17,567 nt of DNA. Origin: Prevotellaceae bacterium. GTDB lineage: Bacteria > Bacteroidota > Bacteroidia > Bacteroidales > Bacteroidaceae. This document shows positions 7,256 through 15,461 of the stretch, piece by piece. Where the stretch lies: assembly GCA_031262265.1 (NCBI GenBank), contig JAISIB010000190.1:1-17567 (forward strand). Direction: 5' to 3'. How positions within the stretch are numbered: position 1 is the stretch's first letter; the number at the start of each line of letters is the position of its first letter. Both the position numbers and the translations under genes were made by a program. The notes under the pieces are model-generated. The model saw only the letters and a program-made list of their open reading frames with translations. It ran no database searches and was not told the DNA's origin.

Positions 7256-9316
7256 CTACCCTTTCTCTATTCGGATACGCGCGTCAACAGCCGTGATTTG
7301 CCGCTCGGTGGCGAGTAGCGGATTGATGTCCATTTCCTTAATCTCCGTAGCGAAGCGAAGCAACGTAGAGAGTCGTACGATAATCTCGGCAAATTTTGCC
7401 TCATTGACGCCGGCTTGTCCGCGCGTGCCGCGAATAATTTTATACGCGCGCAACGAACGGATCATAGAGTAGGCTTCTTCGTACGACAACGGAGCCAATC
7501 CCGATGAAACGTCTTTCAATACTTCGACGAAGATACCACCTAACCCACACAAAACTACGTGACCAAAACGCTCTTCGTACTTCGCGCCGATAAAAAGCTC
7601 GGTACCTTTCAGCATAGGCTGCACCAATACGGCACGCGCATCGGCAATCTTCATCAGCCGGTCAAACTCGAAAGCGAGATGTTCCTTTCCTTTGATATTA
7701 AGTACTACGCCACCCACGTCCGACTTATGTACAGGGCCGACAACTTTCGCCACAACGGGGAATCCGGTACGTGCGGCAAATGCTAACACCTCTTCTTTTT
7801 TGTCGGACACAAACTCTTCGACCAACGGGATGCCGGCCGACGACAACAGCTCCTGCACGAACTGTGGCGCAACATAGCCGCTCGTTGGAATAGCATCAAT
7901 AATTCTGCGAATACGTGGTATATCTACGCCGAATAACTCTATTTCATTGGTGGCAGGACGTGGTACGTTCATAATGCGACTCAGTGCCGTACCCAACGTT
8001 ACCTCGTCGGAAAAGTTGACATGTCCTTTCTTAATAAAATCTTCAACCTCTTTCCCTGCCGTTTGCAACGAGGGAAGCACCGGAAAGATAGGCTTTCGTG
8101 CCATGAGCATCTTTTGATGTAGTACTTCGTAGGTATCAAACATCGTCACCAAACCCGGTGTTCCGAATATTGCCATTACTGCGTCGATGTTGTCGAAGCG
8201 TTCTTCACAAAAGTCAAGTGCCATAGCCAATTGTTCGGGCGTGCCCGTCGCCAATATATCTATCGGATTGCTCACGGAAGCTCCGGGAAATAGTTTTGCT
8301 TTAAGCTCATCGGCCACCACTCCGTCAAGTTTCGGCACGTTCAAGCCGCCCTTGGACAGCGCATCCGTCAACATTACACCCGGACCGCCCGCATGCGTAA
8401 TAATCGCGAAGTTACGTCCCCTAAGTTCAGGCAAGGTGAGCACACAACCTACCGTACTCAATTCTTCTCGCGAATAACAGCGCACGATGCCCGCTTTACG
8501 GAACAACGCCTCCACCGCTGCGTCCGAGCTGGCTATGGCTCCTGTGTGCGACGAAGCCGCTCGGCTGCCGCTCTCAGAGCTTCCTGCTTTTATCGCAGCG
8601 ATGCGGCAACCCTTTTTAATGAGCGAAGCGGAATGATAAAGCATGCGATCGGGATCTTTGATGCTCTCCACATAAATAAGCTTGATGCGTGAATCCTTCT
8701 CTGCGTCGAAATGCTCATCCATATATTGCAAAACATCCTCCACGCCTATTTGCGTGGCATTACCTACCGACCAAACCGAATTAAACTGCAAACCTTTGGC
8801 AATAGCCGATTCAAGAATGAATACAGCCGTCGCTCCCGAGCTGGAAATCAAATCCACTCCGTCGGCGCGCAACATAGGAATCGGCTGCGTAAATACGCTG
8901 TGATGCCACCTATTCAGTAAGCCGATGCAATTTGGTCCGATGAGCGCAGCACCGTAACGGTTGCACGACTGCAAGATACGTTGCTCCAATACGCCGCCTT
9001 CGGGCGTCTCCTCACCAAAACCTGCCGATAATATAATAAAAGCCTTCGTACCTCTCGCCGCCAATGCTTCTACCGTATCAGGACAGGCCGCTGCGGGAAT
9101 AGCCAACACGGCCAATTCCGTTTCCGGCAGCAGATCCAGCGAGGGCACGGCCGGAACGCCTTGTATGGTGGTTTCTTTGGGATTGACGGCACGCAGCTCG
9201 CCGGCGTACCCGCCTTGTAGAAGATTTCTCAGAATGGCACCGCCGGGCTTATGCACGTTGTTGGAAGCTCCGACGACGACGATACTCGCAGGATGTAACA
9301 GTTGGTTGGTAATCAT
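7256..9316 (-). CDS. Acyl-CoA synthetase (ADP/NDP-forming), fused alpha and beta subunits
   Basis: A 686-residue cytoplasmic enzyme of the acetate-CoA ligase (ADP-forming) family. It interconverts acyl-CoA, ADP and phosphate with acid, CoA and ATP. The order is a CoA-binding domain (about 1-125; VVVGASNNVHKPGG), two succinyl-CoA-ligase-like domains (about 145-290 and 300-440), then an ATP-grasp domain (about 475-686). His257 in ASSHTGAIASSD is the phospho-histidine; it falls at the same number as in characterised alpha subunits. Glu217 in YVESIKD would stabilise it. In the ATP-grasp part, HKSDVGGV (from His530) carries the second conserved His. The chain is intact and full length. It stands alone behind a terminator, with a predicted promoter of its own. 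In an anaerobe it probably makes ATP from acetyl-CoA or branched acyl-CoA; the exact acyl group is not readable. Confidence 0.93.
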   Translation of the reverse strand: MITNQLLHPASIVVVGASNNVHKPGGAILRNLLQGGYAGELRAVNPKETTIQGVPAVPSLDLLPETELAVLAIPAAACPDTVEALAARGTKAFIILSAGFGEETPEGGVLEQRILQSCNRYGAALIGPNCIGLLNRWHHSVFTQPIPMLRADGVDLISSSGATAVFILESAIAKGLQFNSVWSVGNATQIGVEDVLQYMDEHFDAEKDSRIKLIYVESIKDPDRMLYHSASLIKKGCRIAAIKAGSSESGSRAASSHTGAIASSDAAVEALFRKAGIVRCYSREELSTVGCVLTLPELRGRNFAIITHAGGPGVMLTDALSKGGLNVPKLDGVVADELKAKLFPGASVSNPIDILATGTPEQLAMALDFCEERFDNIDAVMAIFGTPGLVTMFDTYEVLHQKMLMARKPIFPVLPSLQTAGKEVEDFIKKGHVNFSDEVTLGTALSRIMNVPRPATNEIELFGVDIPRIRRIIDAIPTSGYVAPQFVQELLSSAGIPLVEEFVSDKKEEVLAFAARTGFPVVAKVVGPVHKSDVGGVVLNIKGKEHLAFEFDRLMKIADARAVLVQPMLKGTELFIGAKYEERFGHVVLCGLGGIFVEVLKDVSSGLAPLSYEEAYSMIRSLRAYKIIRGTRGQAGVNEAKFAEIIVRLSTLLRFATEIKEMDINPLLATERQITAVDARIRIEKG

Positions 9317-9349
9317 AGCGCGTTTGTCTTAGTTTTCTCTTTCAGGAGA

Positions 9350-9357
9350 CGAAAGTA
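9350..9357 (-). promoter_or_regulatory. Putative -7 element TACTTTCG of the acyl-CoA synthetase gene
   Basis: The minus strand reads TACTTTCG (TAnnTTCG form), 33 bases upstream of the ATG. It lies downstream of the efflux-operon terminator, which suggests that the gene is transcribed independently. Confidence 0.45.
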
Positions 9358-9390
9358 CGGCTTTTCCCGTAGACTTATTACATATCTGCC

Positions 9391-9428
9391 GTAAAAAACA
9401 AAGCGCGAAAGATTTTTTTCGCGCTTTG
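9391..9428 (-). terminator. Intrinsic terminator of the RND efflux operon
   Basis: A perfect 12-bp stem pairs 9399-9410 with 9417-9428 around a 6-base loop (GC-rich core GCGCG, A/T edges). On the minus strand the stem is followed by TTTTTTAC, a good U tract. It lies about 50 bases past the TolC-type gene stop and before the acyl-CoA synthetase promoter. Confidence 0.85.
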
Positions 9429-9470
9429 ATAGTTTATTTTGCGGCTTTGAAAATAAACTATCAAAGCCGC
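9423..9470. repeat. Overlapping inverted repeats forming mutually exclusive hairpins
   Basis: Two further perfect inverted repeats abut the terminator. Repeat A pairs 9423-9440 with 9450-9467 (18 bp, 9-base loop). Repeat B pairs 9441-9450 with 9461-9470 (10 bp, GCGGC end, 10-base loop). A and B share bases and cannot form together. A also shares 9423-9428 with the terminator stem, so forming A would remove half of that stem. Confidence 0.8.
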
Positions 9471-9478
9471 TTGTTAGG

Positions 9479-10801
9479 CTATTTTTGCAAGTAATCGGTA
9501 ATTTGCCCGCTAATCTGCAACAGAGAAATCTCGCATAGTTTCGTATCGTAGGCAGCGGTTAGAATACGCTCCTCTGCATCCAGCAGACTCTTCTGAGCTT
9601 CACGCATTTCGAATCCCGATAAATCACCGATCATATAGCGTTCCATCGCAATGTCATAGTTTTCTTTCGCCGCGACCAAGTTATCTTGCTCCAACTTCCA
9701 AACCTCTAAATTGTTCTGGTAGGCTTGCCATAGATTTGCGACTTCCGCTTTCAAAGAAAGTTCCAGTTGCTGACGCTGCAAAGCGGCATTGTCTATCGCA
9801 ATGCGTGCGTTACGACGCTCACGTGCACGATTCCCGTCAAACAGATTGACGCCGATGGTAACACCTGCCGTAAATCCGCGCGTAGAATACTTAGAATTCG
9901 TACCCGTACCGTATTTTGTTAATCCATAGTCATAACCCGAGTTTAACCGCAAATAAGGATAATTGCGAGAGAGAACACTCTTCATATCCAATTCTGCGAG
10001 CGTCTTGTTCTGTTGCGCTCGGATAAGCGAAGAATTAGTCATCAGCATTCCCTCCATCATGTCGCCTAATTTCAGTTCCGTGTTAATATCTATCACCGTA
10101 TCGGCAATTGCGAGCGAAGCATCCACTTGCGTATTAGCCATCAACTCGTTCAAATTGATACGTGACGTAGATAGCAATTCCTGCTGCTTCATATAACTTG
10201 AACTGTCGGCATTAAAATCTACGCGCGCTTGTTGCAAATCCAGCCGCGAAAAGTTCCCGATGTTGTAACGAGCCTCAACGATACGCAATCTTTCACGCGA
10301 AAGAGTAACAGCGTAGCGGAGATTGTTCAAACGAATCTGCTGCTGAATATAATTATAGTATTCGGCTGTCAGATTGGCGATCAAATCTTCAATCGCAATG
10401 CGCGTATTGGTCTCTCCCTGTTGCCGCAATTCTTTCAGTCGGTCATACGTGGCCACAATCCGGAAGCCGTCGAACAATGTCCATGTCAAATCTATACCAG
10501 CATTGAGCGTTTGATTCCAAGCACCGCCGCCGGTCGTCACACTGCCGTTTTCTCTCACGGTAGTTTCTGTCGTGGCATTCGCACCGGTGTAGCTTGCCGA
10601 AGCATCCAACGACGGCAGAAAACCGGCATTGGCAAGTGTTGCGTTATTCTTCGCTATTTGCTCTGCATTGCGACTTAATCGAATATCAAAGTTCTGTTGC
10701 AAGCCGATTTGCAAGCACTCCGGCAAAGTCATCGTATGCTGTTGTGCGCAGATATTCGCCAACGGGAGCAATATATATATAATAAGGAGTATTTTTTTCA
10801 T
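9479..10801 (-). CDS. TolC-family outer-membrane efflux channel protein
   Basis: A 440-residue outer-membrane factor, the exit duct of the tripartite RND pump encoded just upstream. The leader is 19 residues (MKKILLI... LANICA), with predicted signal peptidase I cleavage before Gln20. The mature protein has two OEP repeats, each rich in long amphipathic helices: LPECLQIGLQQNFDIRLS at the start of the first, and a matching ALQRQQLELSLKAEVANLWQAYQNN and AKENYDIAMERYMIGDLSGFE pattern in the second. Length and repeat pattern fit the family. The ATG overlaps the pump stop by 4 bases (ATGA at 10798-10801), giving translational coupling and a fixed pump-to-channel pairing. A strong terminator follows the stop. 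Confidence 0.93.
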   Translation of the reverse strand: MKKILLIIYILLPLANICAQQHTMTLPECLQIGLQQNFDIRLSRNAEQIAKNNATLANAGFLPSLDASASYTGANATTETTVRENGSVTTGGGAWNQTLNAGIDLTWTLFDGFRIVATYDRLKELRQQGETNTRIAIEDLIANLTAEYYNYIQQQIRLNNLRYAVTLSRERLRIVEARYNIGNFSRLDLQQARVDFNADSSSYMKQQELLSTSRINLNELMANTQVDASLAIADTVIDINTELKLGDMMEGMLMTNSSLIRAQQNKTLAELDMKSVLSRNYPYLRLNSGYDYGLTKYGTGTNSKYSTRGFTAGVTIGVNLFDGNRARERRNARIAIDNAALQRQQLELSLKAEVANLWQAYQNNLEVWKLEQDNLVAAKENYDIAMERYMIGDLSGFEMREAQKSLLDAEERILTAAYDTKLCEISLLQISGQITDYLQK

Positions 10802-13800
10802 GTCGTCTTTTGTTTAGAACGGTCGGTAGAGATATACATATAGATTGCAGGAACAATAAATATAGTCAAGAACGTAGAAATAAGCATTCCTCCGATCACA
10901 GCCGTGCCCATTGCGATACGCTGATTGGCGCCTTCGGACGCAGCAAACGCCAATGGCAGCAAACCCAATATGGTAGAAGCACTCGTCATCAGGATAGGAC
11001 GTAGACGCTGCTGTGCGGCTTCACGAATGGCAGTCAATTTATCGAGACCCGCCTCTTGTTTCTGATTGCCAAACTCAACGATCAGAATACCATTCTTTGC
11101 CACCAAACCAATAAGCATAATAATACCAATCTGACTAAATATATTCATGGTTATTCCCGCGCCGTACATAAAAATAAGCGCACCTGCGATAGCCAGCGGA
11201 ACAGTTAGCATGACAACAAACGGATCTTTAAAACTTTCGAACTGGGCGGCCAGCACCAAATAGATTAATACGATAGCCAGAACAAACGCAAACATCAGAC
11301 TGGACGCACTTTCGCGAAATTCTTTTGAATCTCCGGTCAGTGCCGTGCGGAATGTATCGTCCAAAGTCTCACGGGCAATTTTATCCATCTCATCCAGTCC
11401 CTGGCCAATAGTCTTTCCTTTCGCCAAGCCCGCCGATACGGTCGCCGACACAAAGCGATTGAAGCGGTAGAGTTGCGGCGGGGCTACATCTTCCGTTATC
11501 TTTATCAAGTTGTCCATTTGTATCATCTCGCCTTTACTGCTGCGAATATAAATGGAACGCAGATCGGCCGGTTTGTTACGCTGTTGCCGGTTTATTTCTC
11601 CTAAGATTTCATACTGTTTGCCGTTCATATAGAAATATCCCATGCGCTGTCCGCTCAAAGCATACTGCAACGTTTGTGCAATGTTGCGCGTACTTACCCC
11701 CATCATGGTTGCTTTTTCGCGATCAATCTGTATGCGCGCCTCAGGCTTGCTGAATTTCAAATTCACGTCCGCCATCTGGAATATAGGATTGGCATATACT
11801 TTCGCCATAAACTCCGGTAGAACCTGCTGCAACTTCTCTATATTCGTAGCTTGCAAAACATAGGATATAGGCATACCGCCTCGTCGACCGCCGAAACTGG
11901 TTTGTTGGCGCACAAAGGCACGCGCTTTCGTACGCGTCTGTACAATACGCGACAACTCTTCCGCTACATCCATTTGGCTGTAATCGCGATCTTTCATGTC
12001 CCTTAATTGTATCTGAATATTTCCCGATCCGCTGAATACACGAGCTGTTACTGCTTCGGCGTCAGGTATCAATGAGTCTACCAACAGGTTTAAATCTTCG
12101 GTATAGTCGCGCATATATTCATAAGTTACTCCTTCCGGCCCACTGGTCGTAATCGTAATAGACGAACGGTCTTCGAGCGGCGCCATTTCGGCGGGAATCA
12201 TTTGCCAAAGCACGACAATAATAATCACAGCCACTGCCATAATCGGCATTGCCCAAGAGCGGTGATTCAGAAAATGGCTTAATCCGGCACTATACGCCTT
12301 GTTTAGCCAAACGAAGAACGGTTCGGTCGTACGATAAAAGACATTCTGGTGTTCGCGCCGCACCAATAATTTAGTAGCCAACATCGGCGTAAACGTAAGG
12401 GCAACGAAAGCGGAAATAAGTACCGATCCGGCCAACACAATGGCAAACTCGCGAAACAGACGTCCGGTAATTCCTTCCATAAACACAATGGGGAAGAAAA
12501 CGGACACCAATGTAATCGTCGTAGAAAGAATCGCAAAGAAAATTTCTTTCGCGCCTTCGATACCGGCTTCCTTCGGTTGCATGCCGCGCTCAATACGTAC
12601 GTAAATATTCTCCGTCATTACGATCGCGTCGTCTACGACCAATCCGACGGCAAGCACCACCGCCAGCATAGATAGCACGTTGATGGAGAAACCTGCCAGA
12701 TACATGACAAAGAACGCGCCTACCAGTGAGACAGGAATCACGACAACGGGAACGAGCGTCACGCGCCAGTCGCGTAAGAAGAGGAAAATGATAATAATAA
12801 CAAGAACAAAAGCGATGTAGACAGTTTCTTGTACTTCTTTGATAGAGGCTCGGATAAAACGAGTATTGTCAAAACCATAACTAGTGACTATGTCGTCCGG
12901 CAAATCTTTGCGCATCGTTTCCATACGCTCGTACACGGCGTTCGCAATATCAATGTGATTGGCGCCAGGCTGCGGAACGACGACGACACCCACCATCGGT
13001 ACGCCGTTCATCTTCATGTAACTTTGAATATCTTGCGGGCTTAACTCCGCATATCCAACGTCGCTGAAACGTACGACCCTATCTCCGCTCTCTTTCAATA
13101 TTAAATCGTTAAATTCCTTAGCCGTATGCATCAAGCCCAACGTCCGAATGGTCAATTCGGTCGTATTTCCTTCTATCTTCCCCGACGGCAATTCTACGTT
13201 CTCTGCCGTTACGGCATTCAACACGTCCACCGGCGTAATGCTATAAGCCGCCATTTTTACGGGGTCAAGCCATAGACGCATGGCGTAACGTTTTTCTCCC
13301 CAAATCGAAACGCCGCTGACATCGGAAATCGTTTGCAGCTGTTCTTTGACGGTCAGGTCGGCAATTTCACTCAGTTCCAATAGCGAACGCTGATTGCTTT
13401 GTATGGCTACCATCAGAATCGGCATCGCGTCGGCGTCCGCTTTTGACACGATCGGCGGATCGCAATCGCGCGGCAAATAGCGTTGTGCACGCGAGACCTT
13501 GTCGCGAACGTCATTAGCGGCACGCTCCAAGTCGACAGAAAGTTCAAACTCTACGGTAATGCGGCTATTACCCTGACTACTGACGCTGGACAGCGAACGA
13601 ATACCCGGGATACCGTTAATATTCTGCTCCAACGGTTCGGTTATCTGGTTCTCGATTACATCAGCATTGGCGCCCGCATAACTAGTCTGCACGGAAATGA
13701 TCGGATTATCTACCGATGGATATTCTCGAACGCCCAAGGATTGATAACCTATCAAGCCGAAAAGAAGAATTACCAGCGTGAGTACGGTAGCCAATACGGG

Positions 13801-13830
13801 TCGACGAATACTTAGCTCGGATATGTTCAT
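10798..13830 (-). CDS. RND-family multidrug efflux pump permease (HAE1 type)
   Basis: A 1010-residue inner-membrane proton antiporter, slightly shorter than AcrB (1049). It has the usual two-fold design: TM1 at about 10-30, a periplasmic porter domain, the TM2-6 block starting near 337, then the second half. The proton-relay residues are present: Asp400-Asp401 in AVGLVVDDAIVMTEN (AcrB Asp407/408) and Lys912 in GLVAKNGILIVEF (AcrB Lys940). Acidic pairs in TM4 distinguish it from the metal-exporting CusA class, so drugs, bile salts or other amphiphiles are expected cargo. It sits between the adaptor gene (15-base gap) and the TolC-type gene (4-base overlap). No local TetR-type regulator is encoded in the window. 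The frame is intact. Confidence 0.96.
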   Translation of the reverse strand: MNISELSIRRPVLATVLTLVILLFGLIGYQSLGVREYPSVDNPIISVQTSYAGANADVIENQITEPLEQNINGIPGIRSLSSVSSQGNSRITVEFELSVDLERAANDVRDKVSRAQRYLPRDCDPPIVSKADADAMPILMVAIQSNQRSLLELSEIADLTVKEQLQTISDVSGVSIWGEKRYAMRLWLDPVKMAAYSITPVDVLNAVTAENVELPSGKIEGNTTELTIRTLGLMHTAKEFNDLILKESGDRVVRFSDVGYAELSPQDIQSYMKMNGVPMVGVVVVPQPGANHIDIANAVYERMETMRKDLPDDIVTSYGFDNTRFIRASIKEVQETVYIAFVLVIIIIFLFLRDWRVTLVPVVVIPVSLVGAFFVMYLAGFSINVLSMLAVVLAVGLVVDDAIVMTENIYVRIERGMQPKEAGIEGAKEIFFAILSTTITLVSVFFPIVFMEGITGRLFREFAIVLAGSVLISAFVALTFTPMLATKLLVRREHQNVFYRTTEPFFVWLNKAYSAGLSHFLNHRSWAMPIMAVAVIIIVVLWQMIPAEMAPLEDRSSITITTSGPEGVTYEYMRDYTEDLNLLVDSLIPDAEAVTARVFSGSGNIQIQLRDMKDRDYSQMDVAEELSRIVQTRTKARAFVRQQTSFGGRRGGMPISYVLQATNIEKLQQVLPEFMAKVYANPIFQMADVNLKFSKPEARIQIDREKATMMGVSTRNIAQTLQYALSGQRMGYFYMNGKQYEILGEINRQQRNKPADLRSIYIRSSKGEMIQMDNLIKITEDVAPPQLYRFNRFVSATVSAGLAKGKTIGQGLDEMDKIARETLDDTFRTALTGDSKEFRESASSLMFAFVLAIVLIYLVLAAQFESFKDPFVVMLTVPLAIAGALIFMYGAGITMNIFSQIGIIMLIGLVAKNGILIVEFGNQKQEAGLDKLTAIREAAQQRLRPILMTSASTILGLLPLAFAASEGANQRIAMGTAVIGGMLISTFLTIFIVPAIYMYISTDRSKQKTT

Positions 13831-13845
13831 GCGTTTCCTCCTTCG

Positions 13846-14940
13846 TTATTTCACGTTATCCAATCTTACCGGCAATCCCGAGCGTAATTGCAACGTACCG
13901 GAAACAATTAGCGTATCCCCAAATTGTAATCCCTCTATCACTTGTACTTGTGCCGCCGTACGCAGTCCTTGAGTAACGGTCACAGGTTCTGCTTTACCGG
14001 ACTTATAGAGGAAAACTTTCGCAACGCCCATCTCCGGCACAATAGCTTCTGTCGGAATCGCAATAGCATCCTTCTCCTCCCACATTCGGATAGTTAGGTT
14101 TGCCGTTCGTCCTGGCCGAATTCGTTTATCGGCATTCGCGTACAAAGCACGTGCTCCGAACGTATTGGTTTCCGCGTCGATTTTGGAATCAATGGCGTAG
14201 ACGCTGGCTTCATACGTCTCCAAATCATTTTCTATCGTGAATATAACTTTTGTCCCGACGTGCAGTGTGTTCGTATATTTCTCGGGAACTGAAAATTCAA
14301 TCTTCAATGGTGCAATTTTCGTTAGAGGTGCAATCACTACTGACGGCGTTGCGTACGCTCCCTCGCTGACCTGACGCAAACCGATAACACCGTCGAACGG
14401 AGCACGTAGTTCCGTAAGCGCAATATTGGCTCGCACCTGTTGAATGTCTGCGTGCAAAACGGCCAGATCTGTCTTTACTTGTTCATAAGCTTCCTTGCTG
14501 ACAGCATCTTTCTCCAATAGTGTGCTCTGACGTGACAGTCGATCTTCCGCTAACGGGAGTTGTGCTTGCAAGCGTTCCAATTGGGCTTGCAACGGGGCAT
14601 CGTTAATTTTGGCCAACAAATCACCTTCTTTCACGGCCGTACCTTCCGCAAAATAGATATGCGTAACCTGTCCGGAGGTCTGAAAGGTTAAATCCACCTG
14701 CGCATCTGGTAACAGGCGGCTCTTAATGCTATAATCATCCGCCAACGTTTCCGGGCGAATTACAACGGCATCTACATTCAATATCCGTTGTCCGCCGGCA
14801 CCACCGGAATTGATACTCTGTGCAGCAGGAGGCACGTTGTCTTCATTTGAGTTATTGCGGGGCAGAAAACGATACACGCCCCATCCGGTCAGTCCAATTA
14901 CCAAGAGAATAATAATTCCCCATCTAACACGTTTGTCCAT
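13846..14940 (-). CDS. RND efflux periplasmic adaptor (membrane fusion protein)
   Basis: I chose the ATG at 14940 (364 residues), giving MDKRVRWGIIILLVIG, a basic start plus one anchoring helix. The frame extends upstream to 15105, but that stretch is AT-rich, not protein-like and crosses a strong hairpin. The adaptor bridges pump and channel. The lipoyl half-motifs are at about 80-112 (FQTSGQVTHIYFAEGTAVKEGDLLAKI) and 177-200 (ELRAPFDGVIGLRQVSEGAYA), separated by a helical hairpin at 113-175. Beta-barrel and membrane-proximal domains follow, ending in GLRTAAQVQVIEGLQFGDTLIVSG. There is no lipobox Cys, so it is held by the N-terminal helix rather than lipid. It is the first gene of the operon. 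Start choice is confident; transported cargo is unknown. Confidence 0.93.
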   Translation of the reverse strand: MDKRVRWGIIILLVIGLTGWGVYRFLPRNNSNEDNVPPAAQSINSGGAGGQRILNVDAVVIRPETLADDYSIKSRLLPDAQVDLTFQTSGQVTHIYFAEGTAVKEGDLLAKINDAPLQAQLERLQAQLPLAEDRLSRQSTLLEKDAVSKEAYEQVKTDLAVLHADIQQVRANIALTELRAPFDGVIGLRQVSEGAYATPSVVIAPLTKIAPLKIEFSVPEKYTNTLHVGTKVIFTIENDLETYEASVYAIDSKIDAETNTFGARALYANADKRIRPGRTANLTIRMWEEKDAIAIPTEAIVPEMGVAKVFLYKSGKAEPVTVTQGLRTAAQVQVIEGLQFGDTLIVSGTLQLRSGLPVRLDNVK

Positions 14941-14977
14941 GGTCAATATTTTATTAAAGTTAGATAAACTACAAATC

Positions 14978-14985
14978 CAAAGGTT
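14978..14985 (-). promoter_or_regulatory. Weak candidate -7 element of the efflux operon
   Basis: The minus strand reads AACCTTTG, one base off TAnnTTTG, 37 bases upstream of the adaptor ATG, a distance like that seen for other genes here. TGGATTTG a few bases downstream is an equally weak match. No -33 TTG is at the right spacing. Confidence 0.25.
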
Positions 14986-15040
14986 TAACCTCAAAATTGT
15001 AAAGGTTGTGAAATGCTGTTTAGTTATGTAAAACAACAAC

Positions 15041-15082
15041 AAAGTTCCCTGTCTGATTATCAAACGGGGAACTTTATTTTTT
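15041..15082. terminator. Strong hairpin with T tract, possibly bidirectional terminator
   Basis: 15041-15056 pairs with 15060-15075 around a 3-base TTA loop: 16 positions with one C/A mismatch and one T-G wobble, the outer nine perfect (AAAGTTCCC with GGGAACTTT). On the plus strand it is followed by ATTTTTT, a classical terminator. On the minus strand GTTGTTGTTT follows. No plus-strand gene upstream needs it, so it may end a minus-strand transcript entering from 15461, or an unseen small RNA. Confidence 0.6.
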
Positions 15083-15188
15083 GGGGTAAGATATGACAAT
15101 GACAACCGTTAAATAAAACCGTACCGGCGTTTCGACGTTGTTAGTCAACTCTATTATTACATCATCTTCTTAGGAGCATCCGATAATA

Positions 15189-15392
15189 ATGATTACACTT
15201 AAAACTATAAGCACTCTCTTGATCATAATAATTGGTTTTTGCATAAAATTATCTTTGCTATATAAACGCAAGAAGAGAGAAAATGTTCTGAGAATAACTA
15301 CTTTTTTTTCAAGAAACGGCACAGATTTTCAGCCGCTACAAGGAAGCGGGATTTTCCCTGAGAGTTATAAAATTATCTCCGTAGCAAAATGA
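15189..15392 (+). CDS. Doubtful small membrane-peptide ORF
   Basis: A 67-codon frame starting MITLKTISTLLIIIIGFCIK, with one hydrophobic segment (about 6-25) followed by a very basic patch (YKRKKRE) and an undistinguished tail. I do not recognise it. Against it: the surrounding DNA is AT-rich, no TAnnTTTG element lies upstream, a good -7 match lies inside the frame, and the stop codon falls in the loop of a 20-bp hairpin. For it: it is the only open frame of this size in the gap, and the helix-plus-basic pattern is seen in real small membrane proteins. Treat it as an open question. Confidence 0.25.
   Translation: MITLKTISTLLIIIIGFCIKLSLLYKRKKRENVLRITTFFSRNGTDFQPLQGSGIFPESYKIISVAK
15250..15257 (+). 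promoter_or_regulatory. Putative -7 element TATCTTTG inside the gap
   Basis: TATCTTTG matches TAnnTTTG exactly. TTG at 15234-15236 is close but nearer than the usual -33 spacing. A transcript from about 15264 would reach the hairpin at 15370-15413, giving an RNA of about 150 bases without a convincing reading frame. Confidence 0.3.
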
Positions 15393-15413
15393 ATTTTGCT
15401 ACGGAGATAATTT
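15370..15413. terminator. Perfect 20-bp hairpin between convergent units, likely bidirectional terminator
   Basis: 15370-15389 pairs with 15394-15413 with no mismatch around a 4-base TGAA loop; the core is CTCCGTAGC and the ends are A/T-rich. It lies 49 bases past the stop of the glutaminyl cyclase gene (minus strand) and could terminate that operon. On the minus strand the stem ends in a short A/T run, and no long U tract follows on either strand, so efficiency is uncertain. Confidence 0.6.
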
Positions 15414-15461
15414 ACTATCCGCGTTTGTTATGTTGCGGAGATACGAGGTAAGGAGAGTCGC

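Larger units (their letters stand above)
14941..15461. other. AT-rich gap between the efflux operon and the glutaminyl cyclase gene
   Basis: This 521-base stretch is visibly richer in A/T than its surroundings and holds no gene that I am sure of. It contains a weak promoter-like site for the efflux operon (14978-14985), a strong hairpin (15041-15075), a doubtful small plus-strand ORF (15189-15392), a plus-strand -7 match (15250-15257) and a 20-bp perfect hairpin (15370-15413). No tRNA or recognised ncRNA family was identified. Confidence 0.7.

Noticed and set aside
10229..10678. 149-codon plus-strand frame opposite the TolC-type gene
   Set aside because: Antisense to a gene with clear family features, with no independent support.
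14941..15105. N-terminal extension of the efflux adaptor to an ATG at 15105
   Set aside because: The extra 55 residues are not signal-peptide-like and cross a strong hairpin and the promoter-like site; the ATG at 14940 gives a normal membrane anchor.
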